Source: CG1-02-35-72 sp045046885
Lineage (GTDB): Bacteria > Bacteroidota > Bacteroidia > Flavobacteriales > Flavobacteriaceae
Assembly (NCBI GenBank): GCA_045046885.1
Contig: JASFYX010000018.1
Location: forward strand, 36,167 to 100,166
DNA: 64,000 nucleotides
Direction of reading: 5' to 3'
A program made the position numbers and the translations under genes. Below, piece after piece: positions 26,569-35,795 of the stretch. Numbering within the stretch: position 1 is the stretch's first letter; the number at the start of each line of letters is the position of its first letter. Under the pieces are notes generated by a model that was given only the letters and a program-made list of their open reading frames with translations, did no database searches and was not told the origin of the DNA.

Positions 26569-26784
26569 TTAATACCCAGGATTATCGGGGGTAGATTGTG
26601 CTTGTGCCTTTTTAGGATTTAAAATGATAAAGGTAGACAAAGCCGTATAAACCACATACTTACTTGTTTTTATAAGGGATTCTTTACGGGTGATAAGATT
26701 TTTATCTTTTTGCTCTTCGACTCCCACTTCGACTCCGCTCAGTGTGACATTGCTCAGAGTGTCTTTATTATTCTTAATTTTCAT
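26569..26784 (-). CDS. Small leader-type peptide, locus 2
   Basis: This 71-residue peptide is counted from ATG 26784 (MKIKNNKDTL); a TTG at 26805 would add seven residues and overlap the preceding stop. From NLITRKESLIK on it parallels the peptide at 20007-20204, with the identical block ALSTFIILNPKKAQAQS and a short tail TPDNPGY after it. Its N-terminal part is longer. The extra residues (around NVTLSGVEVGVEE) are encoded by an interspersed repeat at 26725-26749 that stays in frame. The tail differs from locus 1, so the leader is conserved while the product varies. The role is unknown. Confidence 0.8.
   Translation of the reverse strand: MKIKNNKDTLSNVTLSGVEVGVEEQKDKNLITRKESLIKTSKYVVYTALSTFIILNPKKAQAQSTPDNPGY
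26725..26749 (-). repeat. Palindromic repeat inside the locus 2 peptide gene, copy 2
   Basis: The minus strand reads TGTCACACTGAGCGGAGTCG then AAGTG. It matches the pattern of copies at 15434-15460 and 52882-52909, but lies within a coding sequence and keeps the frame open. Confidence 0.65.
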
Positions 26785-26795
26785 TTTTTCTAAAA

Positions 26796-29153
26796 TTAAT
26801 ACCAAGCTATTTTGGTGCTGTAATTTCCTTTTTCTGATTCCACCTTTACAATATAAATACCTTGCGTCATAGGGGGAATACTTAACTCATTGTCGTTTGA
26901 TAATTTATACTCAATTGAAAATATATTGCGTCCTAACATGTCGTAAATGGCCAATTTTGTAGTGCCGTTAATATTTCCTAAAATTCTAATGCTATTATTC
27001 TTTGGCTGAACTATAACACTTATTCCTAAAGTATTAAATTCTTGTGTGGCTAAAGTAGATTGATTGTCTTGGGTGTGTAAAAAGAAACGACCTGTGCCTT
27101 GTTCTTGTGTAGTTAAAGTAAAAGTATAGGTTTTATCTGTGGCGTTAAGTTCTGTAACTGTATTTAATAATTTATCTTCCAAAAATACTTTTTTGCCTAT
27201 CGGTAAATTTGAAATGTCAGCTTTAAAATTTATCTCAGAACCCACATCGGCGTCTAAGCCAATAGGGATAATGGTTGTATCATATATAGAATCAGGTAAT
27301 ACTTGTAACATAAAATTCACGCCATTGTCTTCTACTAATTTTGTGTAAAGTGTAAAATTACCACCCGAAGCGTCAAAAAGGCCAGCATCGTAACCGGGGT
27401 CTAATCCCAAACTTTTCCCAGCTATATATTTAATATCTGTCGTTTTTGTTTTATTGCCGTCATCTGCTATAAGCGTAATACTAGGTGTTGCACTACTCAT
27501 CTTTTGAAAGGCTACAGCCAATTGATTTGTACGCATAGCTGTTGTAAAATCGACTGTTCCTCCTGCTGCTACAGATTTCACAAAAAAGCCTTGTCCGGGT
27601 GCAATATAAGTAGCTGATGAGGCATTATTTATAATTTTATCGTAAAGAGAGGTAGTGGGATTCCATAGATAAAGAGCTACAAAATTAGCATCCATAACTG
27701 AAGTATTAACAGTTAAAAAATTATTATTAGTATTGGCATTATTATTGGCAGGAATAGAAGAGGGAAAAGGATTTCCAATTAAATTCCACGCATTATTAGA
27801 AACCGGATTGGTAACAGAAATACTGACTTTTAACACAGGAACTGTTCCTGTAAAAGCCATTGTACCATTGGCTGTCCGCAATACTTCATAGCCTTTACCG
27901 GCTACAAAACTACCAGCTCCTGATATATTTCCTGCACCAGATCCATCACTTGTCCAGTGATTCCAAATACCTGAGACGCCTTTTGCAACAGTATTGTCAT
28001 AAGGTGTTAGGCTATAATTTGGACTTTGAAAACCTACATTATTACTCCCTGTAGTAACAAAAGTATTGATGTCTTGTCCGCCTACGGGCGCTGCTATGAG
28101 ATGCCATTTATCTACCCCTGTCATATAACGTTTGTAAGTTATATTTCCTGTTGCTGTTGTTGTTACAATTAATGAACCACTGGTTGTTGCATCAGAATTG
28201 ACGGTAAAAGTTCCGTTATTAGTAATATTACTACTTATGGTGAGATTACCGCCACTATTTAGCGTTAGACTTGCACTTAAATCAATTGTCAAATTATTAG
28301 CCACAGCTGTTGTAGCAGTACTAATAATTGGCATATTTGTTACATTTGGGATACTTATCGTAGTGGCATTTGTTGGAATCCCACCACTCCAATTTCCGGC
28401 AGTATTCCAATCGGTATCGGTAGCACCTGACCAAGTATCAACTGAGGTACAATAATAAGAGCATCCTGAAGCTTTATAATTTGTTGTATTGGTATTATTA
28501 GTTAAAAAATTACCAGCTGTTGCCAAGGCTGTTTTCAAACTGGCAACGGCTCCTAGTGTTGAACAATCATATTTATAATTATCTGAAGTGCCACCATACA
28601 CCGCATTTGCACCTTCTGTTAAACCCGTTGGTAAACTTGTGGTTGTATTGGAAGCTGCATCTGGAACAAAGCCACTACTTCCCGAATTGAAAGCCCATAA
28701 AAAGGCCGTTACTTCTGAGCCATCTGTTGGTTTTGCCGTCCCCTGATATACAATAATGGCATCTCCAGAAGGCCCCGGACCCCAAGTTCCACTTTTAGAG
28801 ATACTTCCTGCACTAACCATTAAAGTTGCATTGAGTTTTGGGGTGATGACCTGAATTTCTGTGCCACAACTCATAGCGCTAGTGCTTGTCCAAGTTAATG
28901 TGCCTTCTCCTGTAGTTCCCCAAGTTGGTGCAACACCTCCTCCATTGGCGTCATCATCCCAACCATTTTCTGTAAAATATATTTTTGTCCCCGAAGTGAT
29001 ATCTTTTAAAAGAACAAAACTAAATTCATCGTCACCATCTGTATTGAATGATGTTATAGCCACATCTCCGGCTGCTAAAGTAGTTTGTGAGAAAGATTGA
29101 AAAGAATAGATTAGTGAAAATCCTAAAAGTAAATACAAAAAAAATCTCCTCAT
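26796..29153 (-). CDS. T9SS-sorted surface protein, peptide locus 2
   Basis: This 785-residue protein is counted from ATG 29153 (MRRFFLYLLLGFSLIYSFQ), a clean signal peptide; the TTG at 29183 is rejected. The N-terminal ~170 residues begin GDVAITSFNTDGDDEFSFVL, a domain common in secreted flavobacterial proteins. Then WSGATDTDWNTAGNWSGGIP opens a beta-rich region like that of the locus 1 protein. The C-terminal half shares GLDPGYDAG, TTIIPIGLDA and FLEDKLLNTVTE with it, and the T9SS sorting domain ends STKIAWY. The peptide gene follows 11 bp later. No operator like site B is visible upstream. Confidence 0.9.
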   Translation of the reverse strand: MRRFFLYLLLGFSLIYSFQSFSQTTLAAGDVAITSFNTDGDDEFSFVLLKDITSGTKIYFTENGWDDDANGGGVAPTWGTTGEGTLTWTSTSAMSCGTEIQVITPKLNATLMVSAGSISKSGTWGPGPSGDAIIVYQGTAKPTDGSEVTAFLWAFNSGSSGFVPDAASNTTTSLPTGLTEGANAVYGGTSDNYKYDCSTLGAVASLKTALATAGNFLTNNTNTTNYKASGCSYYCTSVDTWSGATDTDWNTAGNWSGGIPTNATTISIPNVTNMPIISTATTAVANNLTIDLSASLTLNSGGNLTISSNITNNGTFTVNSDATTSGSLIVTTTATGNITYKRYMTGVDKWHLIAAPVGGQDINTFVTTGSNNVGFQSPNYSLTPYDNTVAKGVSGIWNHWTSDGSGAGNISGAGSFVAGKGYEVLRTANGTMAFTGTVPVLKVSISVTNPVSNNAWNLIGNPFPSSIPANNNANTNNNFLTVNTSVMDANFVALYLWNPTTSLYDKIINNASSATYIAPGQGFFVKSVAAGGTVDFTTAMRTNQLAVAFQKMSSATPSITLIADDGNKTKTTDIKYIAGKSLGLDPGYDAGLFDASGGNFTLYTKLVEDNGVNFMLQVLPDSIYDTTIIPIGLDADVGSEINFKADISNLPIGKKVFLEDKLLNTVTELNATDKTYTFTLTTQEQGTGRFFLHTQDNQSTLATQEFNTLGISVIVQPKNNSIRILGNINGTTKLAIYDMLGRNIFSIEYKLSNDNELSIPPMTQGIYIVKVESEKGNYSTKIAWY

Positions 29154-29654
29154 ATCATATAATTTACGTATTGTGCCAAGCACCTTACAATTATTTTAGA
29201 GGAGGATTTGTATTAAGACTGATACCTAATACTGTAGTGCTAAATTATAAAATTAAATTTATTTTTTATGTTAAAATACTGAAAATGAGGTAAATTTAGA
29301 ATAATTCTAAATAAGGGATGGAAATTTTGTTCTTAAAAACTCTGTTAACCGTCTAAACTGGGGCTCTCTTTGACTTTGTCTGTTATTGGTTATACGTTAA
29401 ATGTTATGTGTTAAAATATTAAAAGTTGGCATTTTCCCATCTGTCCTACGGACACCCCTGCCTTGCCAGTAGGCAGGTTCCCAAAGGGAAGAAAAACTAT
29501 ACTTTTGGGATTTAAGAAAAGACTATTCCGTAAAGAGGCACGGAGATTCACAAAGTTTAATTATAAACTTAACCACAAAGGGCACAATGGTTTACGCAAG
29601 GTTCACTAAGAAATACGCTAACACAGACGCTGAAATAGCAATTACTAAGAATAG
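29154..29654. repeat. 501-bp gap filled with intergenic repeat pieces
   Basis: No gene is seen. The stretch holds the inverted copy of the 25349 repeat (29381-29412), a CCTGCC..GGCAGG palindrome (about 29457-29480) next to CCCAAAGGG, and a TTAACCACAAAG repeat (29569-29610) related to 25287-25328. The 29154-29330 part probably carries the promoter of peptide locus 2, but no clear box was found. Confidence 0.6.
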
Positions 29655-30842
29655 CTACGCCATTATCGCCGCTATGCCCGGCAAGGTTTTCCCTTCGAGC
29701 ATTTCGAGCATAGCACCTCCACCTGTTGAGACATAACTCACCTTATCGGCAAAACCAAATTGTTTAACCGCTGCTACAGAATCACCGCCACCGACTAAAG
29801 AAAAAGCGCCGTCTTCGGTTGCATCAGCAATAGCGTTGCCTAATTCAATGGTGCCTTTGGCAAATTTTGGCATTTCGAAAACACCAATAGGACCGTTCCA
29901 CAAAATAGTTTTAGACTGGGCTATGATATACGAAAAGCCAACATTGGTTTTAGGTCCAGAATCAAGACCCATCCATCCATCAGGTATTTCGGAAATAGGA
30001 ACCACATCTGTTTTGGCATCGTTGCTAAAATCATCCGCAATAAGCGCGTCAATTGGTAAGTGAATTTTAACTTTTTTGACTTTGGCTTCTTCTAAAATCT
30101 CAAGCGCTAAATCCAGTTTATCGTCTTCGCAAAGCGAGTTGCCAATATTGCCACCAAGGGCTTTTATAAAGGTAAATGTCATCCCACCACCGATAATTAT
30201 ATGATCTACTTTGTCTAAAATATTTTTGATAATTCCAATTTTTGACGACACTTTAGCCCCACCTAAAACTGCTGTAACAGGTTTTTGACTGTCCTCTAAA
30301 ACTTTTTTAATACTAATGATTTCCTTTTCGAGCAAATAGCCAAAACATTTTGTATTTGGAAAAAACTGTGCAATAACGGCCGTTGAGGCATGCGCACGAT
30401 GGGCTGTACCAAAGGCATCGTTAACATAGATATCGCCCCATTTAGACAATTGTTCGGCAAAAGCCACATTGCCTGCTTTTTCTTCGGGATGAAAACGCAG
30501 ATTTTCTAATAACAAAACCTGCCCCGACTTTAAGTCGGCTACCGCTTGCGCTACTTTAGAACCAATACAATCTGGTACAAAAAGGACTTCTACACCTAAC
30601 ACTTTTCTGACTTGGGCAACGATATGTTGGAGTGAAAATTTAGTTTCAGCCTCTTTAGGACGTCCCAAATGCGACATCAAAACGGCGGCACCGCCGTCTT
30701 TTAAAACTTTTAAAATAGTAGGTTTGGCGCCTACTATACGCGAATTGTCAGCCACTTTAAAATCGGCGTTAAGCGGTACATTAAAATCGACACGGATTAA
30801 AGCTTTTTTATTTTTAAAATTAAAGGTATCTAAGGTTTTCAT
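29655..30842 (-). CDS. pgk: Phosphoglycerate kinase
   Basis: This 395-residue glycolytic enzyme makes ATP from 1,3-bisphosphoglycerate. Signatures are ALIRVDFNVPL at the N-terminus, SHLGRPK, AFGTAHRAHAST, LGGAKVSSKI, WNGPIGVFE and the C-terminal SLVGGGDSVAA and STGGGAMLE. The length is normal for bacteria. It stands alone on the minus strand. Confidence 0.98.
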   Translation of the reverse strand: MKTLDTFNFKNKKALIRVDFNVPLNADFKVADNSRIVGAKPTILKVLKDGGAAVLMSHLGRPKEAETKFSLQHIVAQVRKVLGVEVLFVPDCIGSKVAQAVADLKSGQVLLLENLRFHPEEKAGNVAFAEQLSKWGDIYVNDAFGTAHRAHASTAVIAQFFPNTKCFGYLLEKEIISIKKVLEDSQKPVTAVLGGAKVSSKIGIIKNILDKVDHIIIGGGMTFTFIKALGGNIGNSLCEDDKLDLALEILEEAKVKKVKIHLPIDALIADDFSNDAKTDVVPISEIPDGWMGLDSGPKTNVGFSYIIAQSKTILWNGPIGVFEMPKFAKGTIELGNAIADATEDGAFSLVGGGDSVAAVKQFGFADKVSYVSTGGGAMLEMLEGKTLPGIAAIMA

Positions 30843-30977
30843 CGGCTTAAAATTTAAAGTGTAAAGATAAAACCAATTCGTTATTAATGGTTGGGAATTT
30901 TTACTTTTTTACGAAAACCGTTTCTTTTCCCTCTCCCAATACTTTTTAAAAAATCTTGAACTCTCCAAAGGAAAGGT

Positions 30978-31721
30978 TTAATTTGAAAATCCCGAATTAA
31001 TGGTGTCTTCAAGATAAGGAATCAATTCTTTAAATGGTATTTCTTTAGCTTTAAAAGGCTGGTGAACGGTTAAGGTGATTTTATCGCCTAAATGCAAAGG
31101 GAACTTGCCATATTTATAAACCTTATAAGAATTATTAATTGTTACAGGCACAATAACAGCTTCAGACATGTATTTAATCAGTATTTTTAAGCCGTTATCT
31201 TTAAAAGGTTTTAATCGGCCGTCTTTACTGCGAGTCCCTTCGGGAAATATAATAGCCGCATAGTTATTTTTAGCAATGTATAATCCAAAATTCTTAAGTG
31301 CCATTATGGCTTGTTTGGGATTGTTGCGGTTAATTAAAACCGATCCGCCATGACGTAAATTAAACGACAAACTGGGGATACCTCTTTCCAACTCTTTTTT
31401 GGCTACATATTTTGGATGATTGGCTCTGAAATACCACATCAATGGTGCAATATCTTGGGTACTTTGATGATTGGATACTATAATTATGGGTTTGTCTCTA
31501 GGGATTTTGTATGGGTTTTTAAACTTGACCGATGTGCCTAAAAACCACAAACAGCGCATTAAAAACAAACTCAGATAATCGACAATTATTTTGTGTGCTG
31601 TGTAACCAAATATATTAAGACTCAACCATTGGAGTGGGTGAAAAACAAGTATCGTAATTAAATAAGCCCCATAATAAAATACAGAAGCGATACTGCTTAC
31701 AGCTTTTTTAAATAGCGTCAT
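30978..31721 (-). CDS. 1-acyl-sn-glycerol-3-phosphate acyltransferase
   Basis: This 247-residue PlsC-family membrane enzyme makes phosphatidic acid. The HX4D motif is NHQSTQD (H85, D90), and the substrate-binding motif is FPEGTRSKDG. Hydrophobic segments at about 10-45 anchor it in the inner membrane. It lies 40 bp after the M28 peptidase gene, so the two may share a transcript. Confidence 0.93.
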   Translation of the reverse strand: MTLFKKAVSSIASVFYYGAYLITILVFHPLQWLSLNIFGYTAHKIIVDYLSLFLMRCLWFLGTSVKFKNPYKIPRDKPIIIVSNHQSTQDIAPLMWYFRANHPKYVAKKELERGIPSLSFNLRHGGSVLINRNNPKQAIMALKNFGLYIAKNNYAAIIFPEGTRSKDGRLKPFKDNGLKILIKYMSEAVIVPVTINNSYKVYKYGKFPLHLGDKITLTVHQPFKAKEIPFKELIPYLEDTINSGFSN

Positions 31722-31761
31722 TTTTAGGTTAGATTAGACTTTGTAAAAGTAGGTCTTTCTC

Positions 31762-34077
31762 TTATTCTAACAAGTGTTTTTTAATGACAATGGCATCATT
31801 TAAAACAAAAGGTGTGGGCATCATAATTTCTGTACGTGGCGTGACGTTAAAATTAGGATTGGTAAACAAATCGTACGAAGCCAAATACATCGTTATATCG
31901 GGTTTTTCACCTTTTTCTAAGGTAAATTCCAGTGTTAAAGTTTCATCGGGTTTGGTAAAATAATAGCTCAAAAGGTGTTTCCCTTTTTTGGTGTTTAAAA
32001 CATACTTTTCACCTTTTTGTTTTGTAAAAGCCTGTCCGTTTAAACTAAAGCTTTTAAATTGTAATTTGGTGTTTGATTTTAATTCAATTCGATTGGTTTT
32101 GCGTTGTGGCGAAATGTTAAAACGGTAATAATTTGTAGCACTATTTATTGAATCTGAAACTATTGGCAAAGCCAAATCGATAACTTTTGCAGATTTATGC
32201 CAAGCCAAACTTGTACCATATTTACTAGCAGCCACTTTGCCATTAGCATCTCCTTTTACAGGATTATCACCCAAGAATTGTTTTGTAAAAGAATCTAATT
32301 TAGGGTTATAAGTCGCCCAATACGCTTTGTGAGCATCGGCGTCGTAAATGTAGAGAATGCTGTTGGGCTTTTTTCTATCGATTGTGTAACCCGAACTTAG
32401 GCCGGCTTTAACAAAAAACACAATACTGATTAAAAAACCTACATAAACCAACAAACGTTTTGTCTTAAACTTCATCAAAGCAGGAACCAATAAACCCATT
32501 ATCAAAACGACAAAAAAGGCACTTATAAAAAGGTTTTTAAGGCCTAATCCTACGGGAAACATTTTTACCAACGGCGCAAAAATAACCAATAACGGCACAG
32601 CTAATAAGCTATAAATAAGTATATTACTTTTAGATTTGTCTTTAGAAAATAATGAAATAGCTAATCCGCTTAAAGCGAAATAAACGGGAATGATAAAAAA
32701 GCCAGATCCTTTTAAATAAATAGCTATTAAAACATTGATGACTAACCATAAAAATAAGGGCGCAATACTTAAATCTAGCGTCGATTTCTTTTGAAATTTA
32801 TTATAAATATAATAGGTCAGGGCAAAACTCAGTGCTACAAAAGCAGCTATATAATCGTAACCGTTATAGGTAAAACCGTGTAAAATATCATTGTATTGTG
32901 GATGAATAATTAGCATTAATTTCCATCCAAAAATAGCAACCAGTACCGATATAACAAGCGACAACATCAGTGGTAAAAAACCTATACCGATGCCTTTTAA
33001 ACTTAAACGCCCTCGCATGAGTCCGAATAAACAAAGTAATACAAATAAAATAAACGCTATAATTGTCAACGGCCAAACCCAAGTAAAAGGAAAACTTTTC
33101 ATTTTAACAAAAGGAAGGCTAAAATACACCAAATCCTCTTTGCTGTCGAGTTGCGATAAATCGGCATTCGAAAAATATGTGAGTAAAGGCAACAAATACG
33201 ACGCTTGGTGCATAAGCGTATTGCGGTCTAGTCTTTCGTAAGAATCTTGTGCTGTATGATAATCGAAATGATTGCCTATAAAAGCAAAATTAAAGCCATT
33301 GATATTAGCATCTTGTCTAAAAACAGTTAAATCGGTATCGTTAGGCAACATTTTATAGATGCTGTACATCAACGAATTGGCTACCGTATATTTGGGATGG
33401 GCTTTTACAAATTCTTTTATGAGCTTTGCATTGCCCCCATTGGTTTCTAACAACATATAACTGGGGCCTCCACTACCCCGTGCTTCAAAATTTAAAACCA
33501 ATCCCACATTTTTAGCCCACGGATGGTGGTTTACAAAAGCATCGGCACCATTAAGACCAATTTCTTCGGCATCTGAAATAAGAATAATAACGTCGTTTTT
33601 AGGTTTTGGGTTTGAAGCCAAATAAGCCCGTATGCCCTCTAAAATAGTTACCACACCACTCCCCGCATCACTTGCGCCTAAAGAAGAATGCGGACTAGAA
33701 TCGTAATGTGTTAAAAGTAAAAGTGCTTTTCCATTACCCGTTCCTTTAATTTTTGCCAAAATATTTTGGGTCTGTGTAGCACTATGCCACTTTTTATTAA
33801 TCCCTAATTGTTCTTGAATTTCAACTTTTAAACCTAATTTTTCTAATTCTGAAACGATATAATCACGAACTTCTTGGTGTGCCTGCGTTCCTACAAAATG
33901 ACTTTTTTTAGAAATTTCTTTAAGATGCCTTAACGCCTTCTCTTGAGAAAAAGCCGTGTTGTTAATTTTAAATATTTTCTTATCGGATGGCATTAAAGTA
34001 TAAAAACTATAAAATACCGCAAGAACTAAAACAGCAAAGGCAATAAGACTGTTATATTTTTTAAAAGAAGCAGACAT
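31762..34077 (-). CDS. Membrane M28 family zinc aminopeptidase
   Basis: This 771-residue protein has an N-terminal membrane anchor followed by an M28 peptidase domain: zinc ligands in LTHYDSSPHSS, GASDAGSGVV, ISDAEEIGLNGA and NHFDYHTAQDSYERLD. From about residue 310 to 560 there are eight or nine membrane helices, then a C-terminal beta-rich extracytoplasmic domain. The layout resembles ER-type/Fxna-like M28 proteins, which act on peptides outside the cytoplasm. It is divergent from the CBS gene. Confidence 0.9.
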   Translation of the reverse strand: MSASFKKYNSLIAFAVLVLAVFYSFYTLMPSDKKIFKINNTAFSQEKALRHLKEISKKSHFVGTQAHQEVRDYIVSELEKLGLKVEIQEQLGINKKWHSATQTQNILAKIKGTGNGKALLLLTHYDSSPHSSLGASDAGSGVVTILEGIRAYLASNPKPKNDVIILISDAEEIGLNGADAFVNHHPWAKNVGLVLNFEARGSGGPSYMLLETNGGNAKLIKEFVKAHPKYTVANSLMYSIYKMLPNDTDLTVFRQDANINGFNFAFIGNHFDYHTAQDSYERLDRNTLMHQASYLLPLLTYFSNADLSQLDSKEDLVYFSLPFVKMKSFPFTWVWPLTIIAFILFVLLCLFGLMRGRLSLKGIGIGFLPLMLSLVISVLVAIFGWKLMLIIHPQYNDILHGFTYNGYDYIAAFVALSFALTYYIYNKFQKKSTLDLSIAPLFLWLVINVLIAIYLKGSGFFIIPVYFALSGLAISLFSKDKSKSNILIYSLLAVPLLVIFAPLVKMFPVGLGLKNLFISAFFVVLIMGLLVPALMKFKTKRLLVYVGFLISIVFFVKAGLSSGYTIDRKKPNSILYIYDADAHKAYWATYNPKLDSFTKQFLGDNPVKGDANGKVAASKYGTSLAWHKSAKVIDLALPIVSDSINSATNYYRFNISPQRKTNRIELKSNTKLQFKSFSLNGQAFTKQKGEKYVLNTKKGKHLLSYYFTKPDETLTLEFTLEKGEKPDITMYLASYDLFTNPNFNVTPRTEIMMPTPFVLNDAIVIKKHLLE

Positions 34078-34152
34078 AAGGAGGTAAATTTACGTGTTAA
34101 ATAAAAAATGATTGTTTTGTGCCGACTAATTTACTACATTTACGGGTAAAAT

Positions 34153-34623
34153 GTGTGTATTATGATGAAATCTAAAAATTACAGAGGTCAACAAGGAAAT
34201 CAGAAAAAAGAGGACAGTCCTATTTCGGTAAAAAATTATATGACAACTAAACTCATCACATTTAAACGCAAACAAAGCGTTATAGAAGTGATGCAAACAC
34301 TTGTAGATAATCGTATTTCGGGTGCCCCTGTTGTCAATAAAAATAATGAATTATTAGGTCTTATTTCTGAAGGTGACTGTATGAAACAAATTTCTGAAAG
34401 TCGTTATTACAATATACCCATGGCAGGAGCCACCGTAGAAAAATTTATGGTGACAGATGTAGAAACCATTACAGACGATTTAAGCATTTTTGATGTGGCA
34501 ACCAAGTTTTATAAAAGTCATAGAAAGCGTTTTCCTGTTGTAAAAGATGGTAAACTCATAGGGCAAATAAGTCGCCGTGATGTGCTAAAAGCCGCTTTAG
34601 AAATAGAGGCTAATCACTGGTAG
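34153..34623 (+). CDS. CBS-domain pair protein
   Basis: This 156-residue protein has a polar N-terminus and two CBS domains (about 27-85 and 92-152), with motifs VKNYMTTKLITF, RISGAPVVN, VEKFMVTDVETI and KRFPVVKDGKLIGQISRRDVL. Such pairs bind adenosine ligands and sense energy state. ATGs at 34153 and 34162 are both possible starts. Confidence 0.85.
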   Translation: MCIMMKSKNYRGQQGNQKKEDSPISVKNYMTTKLITFKRKQSVIEVMQTLVDNRISGAPVVNKNNELLGLISEGDCMKQISESRYYNIPMAGATVEKFMVTDVETITDDLSIFDVATKFYKSHRKRFPVVKDGKLIGQISRRDVLKAALEIEANHW

Positions 34624-34645
34624 AAAAAAGTGTTCAGTGGGCAAT

Positions 34646-34661
34646 CCCGATAGCTATCGGG
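34646..34661. repeat. CCCGATAGCTATCGGG palindrome
   Basis: A perfect 16-bp palindrome lies in the gap between the CBS gene and the GIDE gene, whose ends converge here. It may be an interspersed repeat or part of a bidirectional terminator, though no long T-run follows. Confidence 0.6.
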
Positions 34662-34721
34662 GCAGTGACCAGTGTTTCTTGTGAATATTACATAAGATTC
34701 TGCGAACTTCGCAGTTAAATT

Positions 34722-35429
34722 TTATGATACAGTCTTCTCAATCAAAGCTTTAGGATCGTCACTAATTATAAGCTTGTTTTTAGCAATACTTTGTAAGACG
34801 GGTATTTTAGAATAGCTATCGGTTAAACCATAAGGACTTATATTCTCGTATTTGACAGTTCCCATAACGGCAATTTTTTCGCCCACTTCTATAACTGCTT
34901 CTTTGTAGCGCAATGTTTTATTAAGCCCTAAAAAACTAATGCTTTTTTTACCGTGCACCTCTAAGTAATGTTCTAATTTATTAGTAGCGTCGTTAAAATG
35001 ACCCGATTTATAAATGGCATCTTCTATAAAGTAACTTTTAAAATTCTTCATTTTAATCAGTGCTTTACCCGAATAGGATTCTATTAAAAAGTTGGGAGCT
35101 ATTTCATCGTCGATTATGGTGACCCAATGTTGATTTCTACCTCCCGATTTTTGTTCAACTTTAACACTGTAATAAACACATTTTCTTCCCGAAAGGGGCG
35201 CATTTAACACTTCTTTTATGGGCTTTGCTTTGCCCATAACTTTTACCAATTGATTTTCTTGAAGGCTAGAAATGGCTGTTTTAGGAAATTTCTGCAAAGT
35301 TCTTATTACCACTGCCTTTTTGCTGTAATAGCCTACTAAAAAAATAAGTCCGCCAATACTGATAAGCCCGAGAAAAAACATCCCGATTTGATCTTGATTT
35401 TGTGTTATCCATTCGATTAACTTATCCAT
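34722..35429 (-). CDS. GIDE-domain membrane protein
   Basis: This 235-residue protein has one membrane helix near residues 17-36, then a region matching the GIDE domain (PF12483): VKVMGKAKPIKEVLNAPLSG, CVYYSVKVEQ and IESYSGKALI. The domain is known from eukaryotic mitochondrial E3 ligases and from bacterial proteins of unknown function. It starts 1 bp after the zinc-ribbon gene. The role is unknown. Confidence 0.8.
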   Translation of the reverse strand: MDKLIEWITQNQDQIGMFFLGLISIGGLIFLVGYYSKKAVVIRTLQKFPKTAISSLQENQLVKVMGKAKPIKEVLNAPLSGRKCVYYSVKVEQKSGGRNQHWVTIIDDEIAPNFLIESYSGKALIKMKNFKSYFIEDAIYKSGHFNDATNKLEHYLEVHGKKSISFLGLNKTLRYKEAVIEVGEKIAVMGTVKYENISPYGLTDSYSKIPVLQSIAKNKLIISDDPKALIEKTVS

Positions 35430-35430
35430 A

Positions 35431-35781
35431 TTATTCGCGTTTTATCAATAAATAAAAATCGTTTTCTAATGCCAGATAACCTTGGTCGTAACAATAATAA
35501 TAGGTATTGCCAGTTTTGGTGGTGTAAATAGAGGTAAAGAAATTAAAGTTGAAATTATGTTGAATTAACTTACTGCGTGTGACTTTGGTTTTGCCTGTTG
35601 TGTTTAAGTCAGATAAAATTTTATAATTTCTTCGCAATCGGTTATTGGTATTGCGGATAAGATTTTTACTATCCTTGTTGACTTTATTATTGTAGGCATT
35701 CCGACAATAATCGCTACAAAATTTTTTATCGCTGCGGCCTTTTAAATGTTCGCCACATTCTAAACAGGTTGTTGTTTGCAT
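35431..35781 (-). CDS. Zinc-ribbon protein (DUF2116-like)
   Basis: This 116-residue protein has an N-terminal zinc ribbon: CLECGEHLKGRSDKKFCSDYC supplies CxxC and CxxxC ligand pairs at about residues 6-26. A basic helix and a Tyr-rich C-terminus follow. It is probably a nucleic-acid or protein-binding adaptor, function unknown. It is tightly linked to the GIDE gene. Confidence 0.8.
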   Translation of the reverse strand: MQTTTCLECGEHLKGRSDKKFCSDYCRNAYNNKVNKDSKNLIRNTNNRLRRNYKILSDLNTTGKTKVTRSKLIQHNFNFNFFTSIYTTKTGNTYYYCYDQGYLALENDFYLLIKRE

Positions 35782-35795
35782 AACGTTACTATTAT

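Noticed and set aside
34646..34661. CCCGATAGCTATCGGG as a strong terminator
   Set aside because: No T-run follows on either strand, so it is listed as a palindromic repeat only.
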